From Betaproteobacteria bacterium UBA7395 (GTDB taxonomy: Bacteria; Pseudomonadota; Gammaproteobacteria; Burkholderiales; Rhodocyclaceae): a DNA stretch of 12,545 nucleotides. Of this stretch, positions 1 to 5,853 are shown one piece after another. Where the stretch lies: contig DKNF01000121.1 in NCBI GenBank assembly GCA_002470165.1, forward strand, positions 1-12,545, given 5' to 3'. The notes under the pieces were generated by a model. The model saw nothing but the letters and a program-made list of their open reading frames with translations, did not search any database and had not been told where the DNA came from. Made by a program: the position numbers and the translations under genes. Every line of letters begins with the position of its first letter. The first letter of the stretch is position 1.

Positions 1-2
1 CT

Positions 3-944
3 GATGTGCTGGTCGCCGACCATGCGCCGACGGCCTTGCTGGCGGCACGTTTGGCGCGTATTCCCCATCTGTCCATCGGCAACGGCTTTGCGATTCCTCC
101 GGCCCTCTCTCCTTGGCCCTCGATCCGGCCTTGGGAGGCGGTTTCCGATCAGGCGCTCGCCACCGCAGAGGCAAGGCTCGACCGCGTGCTGGATGCGGCG
201 CAGCAGGCGCTGAGTTATACCAGGACGGTGCGTGTGCGCGACTTGTTCGGCGCGCACGACATCCTGGACACCTTTGCCGAGCTCGACCACTACGGCGCGC
301 GTCCGGATGGGCACTACGTCGGGCCCATCGTCTCGGTGCCCCAGGCCCTGCGCGTTGCGTGGCAAAGCCAGGAGGGCCCCAAGGTGCTCGCCTACCTGCG
401 CCCCGCGGTGCCAGGCTTTGCGGCCATTTTGCAGGCGCTCGCCCGGCTGGATGCCGAGGTGCTGTGCGTTGCGCCCGGTATGCAGCCCGAGGCGGCGAAA
501 CGTCTTGCCACGCGGCGTTTGCGCATCGCGCTGGCGCCGGTCGATCTGCCACCCCTGTTTGAACACGCCGATCTGGCCATCGGCTACGGCAACAGCGGCT
601 TCTCGACCCAGTCCTTGCTGGCGGGTGTGCCACTGGCTATGCGGCCTCGGCATGTCGAGCAGGCGCTTTTTGCCCATCGGGTGGAGGCTCTGGGGGCAGG
701 CAAATTGCTTGGTGGCCGGATCGATGCGGCCAGCGTCAGCGCGTCACTGCAAGAACTGCTCGGCAACCCCGCGTATCGGCAGGCTGCCCGTTCGTTCCGG
801 AGTCGCCACGCCGATTACTCGCCCAGCCAGGCCATCGAACAAAGCCTGTTCCTCATCGAACGCACGTTTCTCGATGGCTGGAACACTGACAGTACCCGGA
901 AGACCCAAGAACCCCAAGAGAGCCCCCCGGCATGCCTTCATTGA
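3..944 (+). CDS. GT-B-fold (UGT-like) glycosyltransferase, 5'-truncated by window edge
   Basis: This is the C-terminal ~313 residues of a putative nucleotide-sugar-dependent glycosyltransferase; the reading frame is open to the window edge, so the real start lies upstream. The best signature is YGNSGFSTQSLLAGVPLAMR followed by a PRHVEQALFAHRVEALGAG stretch. It matches the donor-binding pattern of UGT/GT1 enzymes (HGG-x-GT-x4-L-x2-G-x-P ... DQ-x2-NA-x6-G-x-G). The usual HGG is changed to YGN, and DQ to EQ. No transmembrane segment is visible, so the part seen is likely cytosolic. The 3' end overlaps the HlyD gene by 13 bp, so the two are probably co-transcribed. In that setting it may modify a secreted product or envelope glycan, but the acceptor cannot be told from sequence. 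Family assignment is fairly sure; function is inference. Confidence 0.7.
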   Translation, partial: DVLVADHAPTALLAARLARIPHLSIGNGFAIPPALSPWPSIRPWEAVSDQALATAEARLDRVLDAAQQALSYTRTVRVRDLFGAHDILDTFAELDHYGARPDGHYVGPIVSVPQALRVAWQSQEGPKVLAYLRPAVPGFAAILQALARLDAEVLCVAPGMQPEAAKRLATRRLRIALAPVDLPPLFEHADLAIGYGNSGFSTQSLLAGVPLAMRPRHVEQALFAHRVEALGAGKLLGGRIDAASVSASLQELLGNPAYRQAARSFRSRHADYSPSQAIEQSLFLIERTFLDGWNTDSTRKTQEPQESPPACLH

Positions 945-2299
945 AGTCCCTCATCCAACACGCCCACAGCGATCATCAGGATTTCCATCCGCCGCTGATT
1001 CGTTTGCAGCACAGCGCGCCGCACCCGCAGGGGCGGCGGGTGCTGTGGGCTATCCTGGCGTTGGTTGCCTTTCTCATCGCCTGGGCGCTGCTTGGGCGGC
1101 TGGACATTGTGGCGGTGGCCGACGGCAAACTCGTTCCTGCCAGCTACCTCAAGATCGTGCAGCCTTCGGAAGCGGGCATCGTCAAGGAAATCCTGGTGCG
1201 CGAGGGCGAGACGGTGCGCATCGGTCAAACCCTGATGCGCATGGATGCGCTGATCACCAACGCCGACCTGGATGCCATCACCACCGAATACGCCCGCAAA
1301 CGCCTTCAGCTCGCCCGCATCGACGCCGAGCTTACCGGCAAGCCCTTCCTGCCGGACATTCAGGCCCCAGCGGCGCTTCTGCGCGAAACCGGCGCGCAGT
1401 ACCAAGCCAACCGCGATGCCTTGGCCGCCGCGCTGGCCGAGGAACGCAGCCGACTGATCAAGGCCCAGCAAGAGTTGGCCGCAGCGCGCCAGCAGAAAAC
1501 GCGCCTGGAAGCCGTGTTACCCCACTACCGCGAGCAGGACAAGGCTTACGAGCGTTTGGTCAAGGAAGGCTTCGCCGGTGGCTTGATGGGCTCGGACAAG
1601 CGCCGCGAGCGCATCGAGAAGGAGCAGGAATTGGCCACGCAAGGCCACTTGATCGCGTCCGCCCAGGCCAGCATCGACCAATCGCAGAAGAAGTTGAAGC
1701 AGATCGAGGCCGACTATCTGCGGCAGTTGCACGCTGAGCGCAATGAGGCACAGGCGCAGATCGACAAGCTGTCCAAGGAACAGGAAAAGCAACAGCATCG
1801 ACGCGAACTCCTGGAATTGAAAGCTCCGCAGGACGGCGTGATCAAGGATCTGGCCACGCATACCTCAGGCACCGTCGTGCAGCCCGGCACCGTGCTGGCC
1901 AGTCTTGTACCCCAAGAAGAAAAGCTCAAAGCGGAAGTCTGGGTCTCGAACGAGGACATCGGCTTCGTGCGGTCGGGCCAGCAGGTCAAGCTCAAGTTTG
2001 CCGCCTACACCTTCCAGAAATACGGCATGGGACAGGGGACCGTCGAACATGTGAGTGCCGATGCACAGAGCGAAGAGGAAGCCCGCGACAAGGGCTTGCA
2101 AGGTGCTGGGCAACGCCCGTTGCGCTACAAGGCGATGGTGACGCTCGATGGGAACGCTCTGGAGACGGATGGCGTTAAATACCCGCTGTCGGTAGGCATG
2201 CAGACCACGGCGGAAATCCTGCTAGGTAACCGCACGGTGGCGGAATATCTGCTCTCGCCCGTGAAAAAGGCGTGGCACGAGGCAGGCCGGGAGCGATGA
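932..2299 (+). CDS. HlyD-family type I secretion periplasmic adaptor
   Basis: This 455-aa membrane fusion protein is the adaptor that links an inner-membrane ABC exporter to an outer-membrane TolC-like channel. A short cytoplasmic N-terminus (~1-36) is followed by one transmembrane helix (~37-55). A barrel/lipoyl half-motif follows at ~61-106, with the typical GKLVP...VQPSEAGIVKEILVREGE pattern. A long charged coiled-coil hairpin (~115-300) comes next, then the second lipoyl half (LKAPQDGVIKDLATHTSGTVV) and a C-terminal beta domain ending soon after VGMQTTAEI. Length and order are normal for HlyD/PrtE adaptors. The start is ATG 932, inside the end of the glycosyltransferase gene. The stop (TGA 2297-2299) directly abuts the GTG of the next gene. 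No ABC transporter lies in the window; it is probably upstream. Confidence 0.9.
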   Translation: MPSLKSLIQHAHSDHQDFHPPLIRLQHSAPHPQGRRVLWAILALVAFLIAWALLGRLDIVAVADGKLVPASYLKIVQPSEAGIVKEILVREGETVRIGQTLMRMDALITNADLDAITTEYARKRLQLARIDAELTGKPFLPDIQAPAALLRETGAQYQANRDALAAALAEERSRLIKAQQELAAARQQKTRLEAVLPHYREQDKAYERLVKEGFAGGLMGSDKRRERIEKEQELATQGHLIASAQASIDQSQKKLKQIEADYLRQLHAERNEAQAQIDKLSKEQEKQQHRRELLELKAPQDGVIKDLATHTSGTVVQPGTVLASLVPQEEKLKAEVWVSNEDIGFVRSGQQVKLKFAAYTFQKYGMGQGTVEHVSADAQSEEEARDKGLQGAGQRPLRYKAMVTLDGNALETDGVKYPLSVGMQTTAEILLGNRTVAEYLLSPVKKAWHEAGRER

Positions 2300-3706
2300 G
2301 TGGTACGGCCAACGCAGCCGACGCTGACCGACGCGCTGAACAGCAACGTGCCCGGCATCCACTGGCCCGCCGTAGTCGGTGCGCGCGATGCCGCCGTGCT
2401 GGCCTTGCTGTTCCAGATGGAAAGCACACAGTGGCTGTCGACTGAGACATTGCACGAGCAACAGAACCAGCAGTTGGGTGCGCTGCTCGACCACGCGCGT
2501 CGTCACTGCCGCTATTACCGCGACCGCCTGCCAGACAATATTGGCCGCTGGCACGAGATTCCGTTGCTGACCCGCGCGGATCTGCAAACCCAAGCCGACG
2601 CCATACGGGCCAGCGCCTATCCGCAGGCCCACGGCAAGACCTTTGACATCGCGACCGGCGGCTCAACGGCTGAACCCGTCACGGTGCGGCGCACAGCACT
2701 GACGCAACTGTTCTGGCAAGCGGCCACGCTGCGCGACCATCTCTGGCATCGGCGCGATCTCTCCGCGACGATGGCCATCATCCGCCAGTTTCCGGAACCG
2801 ATGGACTCTACCCAACCCGGGCGATGGGGCGGCGTGTTAAGCAGCGGCCCGGCCTGGCACCTGCCGATCTCGACCGCCGTGGAAGCCCAGTTGCGCTGGC
2901 TGCGAGGTGTCGATCCCGATATCCTGCTTACCTATCCGGCCAACCTGGATGCTTTGCTGACGCACATGCACTACGAGGGTGCCCCCCTGGCACGCCTGCG
3001 CGAAGTGCGCACCGTCAGCGGCGCGGTCCCTCCTGCATTGCGCGAACAGTGCCAGCAAATCTTGGGCGTGCCACTGACCGATCTCTACAGCGCGCAGGAG
3101 GTCGGTGTCATTGCCCTGCAATGCCCGGAGAGCGGCCTGCTGCATGTGCAATCAGAACACGTGCTGCTCGAAGTACTCGATGAACAGGGGCAGCCCTGCC
3201 GGGAAGGCGAGATCGGTCAGGTGGTGGTGACCGACCTGCACAACTTCGCCATGCCCCTGATCCGCTACGCACTGCGCGACTGGGCCGAGGTGGGGGCGCC
3301 CTGTTCTTGTGGCCGGGGCCTGCCCACCCTGCGCCGGGTCGTGGGCCGCACCCGCAATATGGCCGTGAGCCCTCAGGGCAAGGCCTTCTGGCCGGTGTTG
3401 GAGACCCGGCGGATGCTGGAGGCCATCCCGCACTTGAGGCAGTATCAGTTCGAGCAGACCGCTATTGATGCCATCACGGTCACGTTGGTGTGTACGCCTG
3501 CGCCGACTGTTGAGCAATTGCTTCGCCTGCATACGGTGCTCGAACAGGCGCTGGGTCATGCCTATCGATGGACATGGCGGTTCCAGGAAATACCCATTCC
3601 GTCTGGTGCCAGTGGGAAGTTCGAGGAGTTCGTGTCTCTGATTGCTGAGCCAGGCGTGGGCGCTTCGCCCATCTCGTCGTCTAAATCAGTAATGGGGCAG
3701 ACATAA
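2300..3706 (+). CDS. Adenylate-forming enzyme, PaaK/CapK (phenylacetate-CoA ligase-like) family
   Basis: This 468-aa AMP-binding enzyme is expected to activate a carboxylic acid as an acyl-adenylate. In characterised relatives the acyl group is then loaded on CoA, but the substrate here is unknown. Visible motifs are the P-loop-like ATGGSTAEP (~118-126, the SSGTTGxP equivalent), YSAQE (~263-267, the YGxTE equivalent), PLIRYALRDWAEVG (~319-332, the PLIRYRTGD equivalent) and CSCGRGLPTL...VGRTRN (~335-354). The last, with its paired cysteines, is characteristic of PaaK/CapK-like proteins. The start is GTG 2300, immediately after the HlyD stop, with GGGAG just upstream. The ATG at 2296 is in another frame. 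Tight coupling to a type I secretion adaptor and a glycosyltransferase suggests a role in making or modifying the exported product rather than in phenylacetate catabolism. Confidence 0.82.
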   Translation: MVRPTQPTLTDALNSNVPGIHWPAVVGARDAAVLALLFQMESTQWLSTETLHEQQNQQLGALLDHARRHCRYYRDRLPDNIGRWHEIPLLTRADLQTQADAIRASAYPQAHGKTFDIATGGSTAEPVTVRRTALTQLFWQAATLRDHLWHRRDLSATMAIIRQFPEPMDSTQPGRWGGVLSSGPAWHLPISTAVEAQLRWLRGVDPDILLTYPANLDALLTHMHYEGAPLARLREVRTVSGAVPPALREQCQQILGVPLTDLYSAQEVGVIALQCPESGLLHVQSEHVLLEVLDEQGQPCREGEIGQVVVTDLHNFAMPLIRYALRDWAEVGAPCSCGRGLPTLRRVVGRTRNMAVSPQGKAFWPVLETRRMLEAIPHLRQYQFEQTAIDAITVTLVCTPAPTVEQLLRLHTVLEQALGHAYRWTWRFQEIPIPSGASGKFEEFVSLIAEPGVGASPISSSKSVMGQT

Positions 3707-3728
3707 GATCTGCTGAAGGAAGTGAGAA

Positions 3729-3863
3729 GGTCTGTGGATTTGTGAATTTCCCGGCTTCGCAGGGACCGGCTGCTTCCTGTGGATGAACCCGATGGACAAC
3801 CTTGCAGGTTGCCCACAGGTGTCACCCACAGGACTCCAGCCTAATTCACAAGCTCCACAGACC
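3729..3863. repeat. Nested inverted repeats rich in CTGTGG/CCACAG
   Basis: Three inverted repeats sit one inside another. The outer arms are 3729-3748 (GGTCTGTGGATTTGTGAATT) and 3843-3863 (its complement with one extra base and one change). The middle arms are CCTGTGGATG 3776-3785 and CACCCACAGG 3823-3832. The inner hairpin is CAACCT-TGC-AGGTTG 3797-3811. The segment lies between the ligase stop and the IS-end repeats. It could fold into a large cruciform and could end transcription of the + strand operon. Similar CTGTGG-rich palindromes accompany some IS21-family elements, so it may be part of the same scar; that link is from memory, not shown here. No gene is visible in 3707-3926. Confidence 0.6.
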
Positions 3864-3884
3864 GGTGTTCATTCATTTTAGATA

Positions 3885-3913
3885 TCGAAAAAATCAAAAT
3901 CGCCGGCCGGCGA
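3885..3913 (-). terminator. Putative rho-independent terminator for the phage - strand operon
   Basis: Read on the - strand, a short GC-rich hairpin (TCGCC-GGCC-GGCGA, five pairs, extendable by one wobble) is followed by a T-rich tract (ATTTTGATTTTTT). It lies 14 bases beyond the stop of the truncated pIII gene and would end the leftward phage transcript. The stem is short but strong. It may have arrived with the IS fragment rather than being native to the phage. Confidence 0.5.
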
Positions 3914-4050
3914 CCTGCCGTCGGAATCAGTGGCCGACTTTGGAGTGGAATGACTGGCTGTGATTCAAGCGGAACAGGTGGCAGGGTTTACGTTGGAAAT
4001 AATGGCCTACATTCGATTGGAATTGGTGGCGGTTTTCATCGGAATACGCA
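3908..4050. mobile_element. Remnant of an IS21-family insertion sequence end (24-bp multiple repeats)
   Basis: TGGC occurs at 3931, 3955, 3979, 4003 and 4027, exactly 24 bp apart. In the first four units TGGC is followed 12 bases later by GGAA (3947, 3971, 3995, 4019); in the fifth the gap is 10 (4041). A weaker sixth unit (GGAA at 3923) extends leftward. Reiterated ~20-25 bp imperfect repeats are a known feature of IS21-family termini, where they serve as transposase (IstA) binding sites. The outer tip is probably the CA at 4049-4050, i.e. 5'-TGCGTATTCCG on the - strand; the next TG at 4055 is an alternative. No istA or istB gene or second end is present, so only a scar remains. It lies inside the pIII reading frame and supplies its last ~40 codons. 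Confidence 0.68.
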
Positions 4051-4913
4051 TTGCAGGTCTCGATTGTTTCGGTGGTTGTTTCGACACCGGTTTTCGGGTC
4101 TCGTATGGTGGTCTTATCCTTGCGGATGGTTTCCCCATTCGGGCCGGTGGTGATGACTTCTTCTTTTTTTATGATCGGCTCATTGCTGCCCGGAGTGCCA
4201 GGGGGAACGCACGAGATTTTCCCGGTAGAACTGGTCATGACGCCATGACCGGGCAGGCAGGGGGGATTGGTCTTGTTTGTGGGGCTTGGGTTGTCCGGAG
4301 ACGGCGCATTATCAGAAGTGCACGATTGGCCGGTATAGGACTTTTTCAGGTAAAAAGTCGCGGTCGTTCCGTCGGTGAAATACTCGCCGGCAGATAAGTC
4401 AGTCACGAGATTCATTTCACAGCCGCCACTACAGTAAGCGCCAGATGCTGGACTTCCTACCGGGGATGTGTACCAACCGCCCTGGCCTTCGTCGGGACGA
4501 TTGGCGCAATTATTAACGGGATCACACATAGTGCCGTTAAGGGTGTAACCAGAAGGGCAGTTATAAACGGTTGGAGTGCAGCCGACGACTTGACCAGACT
4601 GAGATACAGGAAATTGACCTGCAGCACAGCGGAGCGTTGCAATACTGTTATAGGTCGAATATTGCCCGACGCACGAACCGACTACTGACTGTCCGTTATA
4701 GACGGTAGGGAATGGCGTGGAATTTCGTTGAAAAACAGAATTTTGGGGACAAACGCCCGCTGGGGAGTCCCAACTAGTCAAACCGCTGTTTGACGTGTAA
4801 TAAAGAACGAATGGGGACGGACCTGAGGTTGCTGGTATTGATTGCGCGAGCGCGAAATAGCTAAAGCCAAGGCCGGCATAAAGCACAACGGCGTAAAGAA
4901 AAACTCTCAACAT
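3927..4913 (-). CDS. pIII-like minor coat/adsorption protein, C-terminus replaced by IS end (probably non-functional)
   Basis: This 328-aa protein has an N-terminal signal peptide (MLRVFLYAVVLYAGLGFSYF, then ALA before QS). A secreted Cys-rich region (~54-170) and a Pro/Asn-rich linker (DNAPSPDNPSPTNK, ~201-214) follow. Next is a charged Thr-rich segment (VITTGPNGETIRKDKTTIRD, ~253-272, then ...ETTTETIET). The layout and the place after the coat gene match inovirus pIII/attachment proteins, which bind the host receptor at the virion tip. Relatives normally continue into a C-terminal domain with a membrane anchor. Here, from ~residue 288, the sequence becomes an 8-aa periodic His/Phe-rich tail (RHQFQSNV, GHYFQRKP, CHLFRLNH, ...) encoded by the 24-bp IS-end repeats, then stops. 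No anchor remains. GC content is visibly lower than in flanking host genes. The start overlaps the 93-aa gene by 7 bp. Confidence 0.72.
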   Translation of the reverse strand: MLRVFLYAVVLYAGLGFSYFALAQSIPATSGPSPFVLYYTSNSGLTSWDSPAGVCPQNSVFQRNSTPFPTVYNGQSVVGSCVGQYSTYNSIATLRCAAGQFPVSQSGQVVGCTPTVYNCPSGYTLNGTMCDPVNNCANRPDEGQGGWYTSPVGSPASGAYCSGGCEMNLVTDLSAGEYFTDGTTATFYLKKSYTGQSCTSDNAPSPDNPSPTNKTNPPCLPGHGVMTSSTGKISCVPPGTPGSNEPIIKKEEVITTGPNGETIRKDKTTIRDPKTGVETTTETIETCNAYSDENRHQFQSNVGHYFQRKPCHLFRLNHSQSFHSKVGH

Positions 4914-5188
4914 AGGCGACCGCCAACAGAGCGCCCGAGTTCGTCAAGAATCGGCGGGCAGGGTTTTTGTTTTTCGAGATTACGGAGATATGACCGAGGA
5001 AGAACAGCGCCAGGTGGATCGAGGCGGGGGGATTCCTGCGGCTTGAGCCAACGCGGCACAGGGTTATCGTGCTTGGCATCGGATCGAATAATGATGTTCT
5101 GGCCGTCCTGATGGATGACAGGAGCGGCCAGAACGTGAGCAGGGGCAAAAGCCCCCACCCACAGCGCGAAGAGTTGCGCGAAAGGCAT
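4907..5188 (-). CDS. Small secreted phage protein, unknown function
   Basis: This 93-aa protein begins with a clear signal peptide (MPFAQLFALWVGAFAPAHVLA, cleavage likely before APVIHQ). A polar, Pro-rich mature part of ~70 residues follows, ending KPCPPILDELGRSVGGRLC with two cysteines and no second hydrophobic segment. I do not recognise the family. The start chosen is ATG 5188, one base after the pVIII stop. An upstream in-frame ATG (5209) would lie inside the coat gene and spoil the signal peptide. The Shine-Dalgarno-like AAGG is inside the last codons of pVIII. Its place between coat and pIII suggests a periplasmic or virion-associated role; that is inference. Confidence 0.65.
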   Translation of the reverse strand: MPFAQLFALWVGAFAPAHVLAAPVIHQDGQNIIIRSDAKHDNPVPRWLKPQESPRLDPPGAVLPRSYLRNLEKQKPCPPILDELGRSVGGRLC

Positions 5189-5189
5189 C

Positions 5190-5336
5190 TTACGAGGCCT
5201 TATTGGCACCCTTCTTGAACAGCTTCAGACCGACGAAGCCGACGGTCAGGGTAACGGCAATCGGCCAGACCAAAGCGAGAACGCCGTCGACGGTGGCGGA
5301 AATTGCGGTGAAAGCTGCGGTTGCTTCTGCGGGCAT
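5190..5336 (-). CDS. Major coat protein pVIII-like (48 aa)
   Basis: The peptide has the hallmark layout of inovirus major coat proteins. A short N-terminal part with two acidic residues (MPAEATAAFTAISATVDG) is followed by a single hydrophobic helix (VLALVWPIAVTLTVGFVGL) and a basic C-terminus (KLFKKGANKAS) that would face the DNA in the virion. No separate leader peptide is visible; the protein is about the size of a mature coat protein, as in phage Pf3, so it is probably inserted without signal cleavage. It has the strongest ribosome binding site in the prophage (GGAGG eight bases before ATG 5336), fitting thousands of copies per virion. A strong hairpin separates it from the replication genes upstream. 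Confidence 0.9.
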   Translation of the reverse strand: MPAEATAAFTAISATVDGVLALVWPIAVTLTVGFVGLKLFKKGANKAS

Positions 5337-5370
5337 GATTTGAACCTCCAAAAAGTGAAAGAAAAAGGAC

Positions 5371-5417
5371 GGGTTGATAACCCCCTAACCCCCCACGCGT
5401 TGCGTAGGGGGTTAGGG
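5371..5417 (-). terminator. Strong hairpin between replication genes and coat gene
   Basis: A 35-base palindrome spans 5383-5417. CCCTAACCCCC pairs with GGGGGTTAGGG; past one wobble/mismatch the stem continues ACGC/GCGT around a 3-base loop. On the - strand it is followed by an overlapping small hairpin GGGTT-ATC-AACCC (5371-5383) and then GTCCTTTTTC, so together they look like an intrinsic terminator or attenuator. Ff phages have a terminator just after gene VIII; here the hairpin comes just before it. It could instead be a packaging or origin hairpin, since filamentous phages carry long hairpins for both. No clear promoter for the coat gene is visible in the remaining ~35 bases. Confidence 0.6.
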
Positions 5418-5422
5418 CGTCA

Positions 5423-5539
5423 TCAACTGATGTGATTGATACCCGAACGGAAAATAGTGATCGTCCAACCTGCGGAGAAGCCAAGCGCCCATGCAGCGGA
5501 AACCCAGCCAGCGAACGACAGCAATTCGGTGTTGGTCAT
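5423..5539 (-). CDS. 38-aa single-helix membrane protein (pVII/pIX-like minor coat candidate)
   Basis: The reading frame ATG 5539 to TGA 5423 encodes MTNTELLSFAGWVSAAWALG followed by FSAGWTITIFRSGINHIS. This is a short polar N-terminus, one hydrophobic helix (~7-30) and a basic/polar end. Its ATG overlaps the stop of the preceding 105-aa gene (ATGA), so it is probably translated by coupling. Size, topology and position just upstream of pVIII match the pVII and pIX tip proteins of Ff phages (32-33 aa), which start virion assembly. There is no sequence proof of homology because such proteins diverge beyond recognition. Confidence that it is a real gene is good; the named role is tentative. Confidence 0.65.
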   Translation of the reverse strand: MTNTELLSFAGWVSAAWALGFSAGWTITIFRSGINHIS

Positions 5540-5853
5540 GGTCTAAATCCAGTCCGGAATCCTGCGAAAAGAGCGAAAGCCAGCGCGAGCGTGAAAAGCA
5601 TCGACTGGACGGGAATTTGGTCGAAGAGGTCGGCGGAACAGGCCGGGAGTTGAGTAGTTCCGGTTTGGGTAACGGCAGCGCCATCGGCGAACGCGTAATG
5701 GTCGATTGACCAAGAGACAAGGCCGGCTCCGTTGATGACGGCGCTGTTCAGCGTGACAACGCCTGTGTCACCGGCTTGGGGCACTGACGCGGTGAAGGCG
5801 TTAAGGGCCTTGGCTGATGTGGCGTAACAAACGCCGTCCCACGCGTAGCCCAT
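5536..5853 (-). CDS. 105-aa phage membrane protein, unknown function
   Basis: The protein starts MGYAWDGVCYATSAKALNAF and has a polar, probably beta-rich middle (~25-78) with two cysteines (10 and 72). It has one C-terminal transmembrane segment (~83-100, MLFTLALAFALFAGF) and a short basic tail, but no N-terminal signal. Small proteins of this plan, with an aromatic start containing D-x-VCY, occur in inoviruses between the replication and coat genes; no function is established to my knowledge. The start codon shares one base with the Rep stop (TAATG), and GAGG seven bases upstream, inside the Rep C-terminus, can serve as ribosome binding site. The 3' end overlaps the 38-aa gene. Confidence 0.68.
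   Translation of the reverse strand: MGYAWDGVCYATSAKALNAFTASVPQAGDTGVVTLNSAVINGAGLVSWSIDHYAFADGAAVTQTGTTQLPACSADLFDQIPVQSMLFTLALAFALFAGFRTGFRP

Noticed and set aside
232..1737. A 501-codon + strand frame across the glycosyltransferase and HlyD genes.
   Set aside because: Low-complexity Arg/Pro/Ser/Ala translation, overlaps two well supported genes in other frames.
3931..4050. Regular 24-bp periodic repeats considered as a CRISPR array or VNTR.
   Set aside because: There are no unique spacers, units are degenerate apart from TGGC and GGAA anchors, and the pattern fits transposase-binding repeats of an IS21-type end.
3950..4397. Several + strand frames opposite the pIII-like gene.
   Set aside because: Antisense shadows; the - strand frame has a signal peptide, ordered cysteines and a typical linker.
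5412..5720. A 102-codon - strand frame overlapping the small phage genes.
   Set aside because: It overlaps the 105-aa and 38-aa genes in another frame, has no membrane or signal features and no ribosome binding site; the coupled ATGA arrangement favours the other frames.
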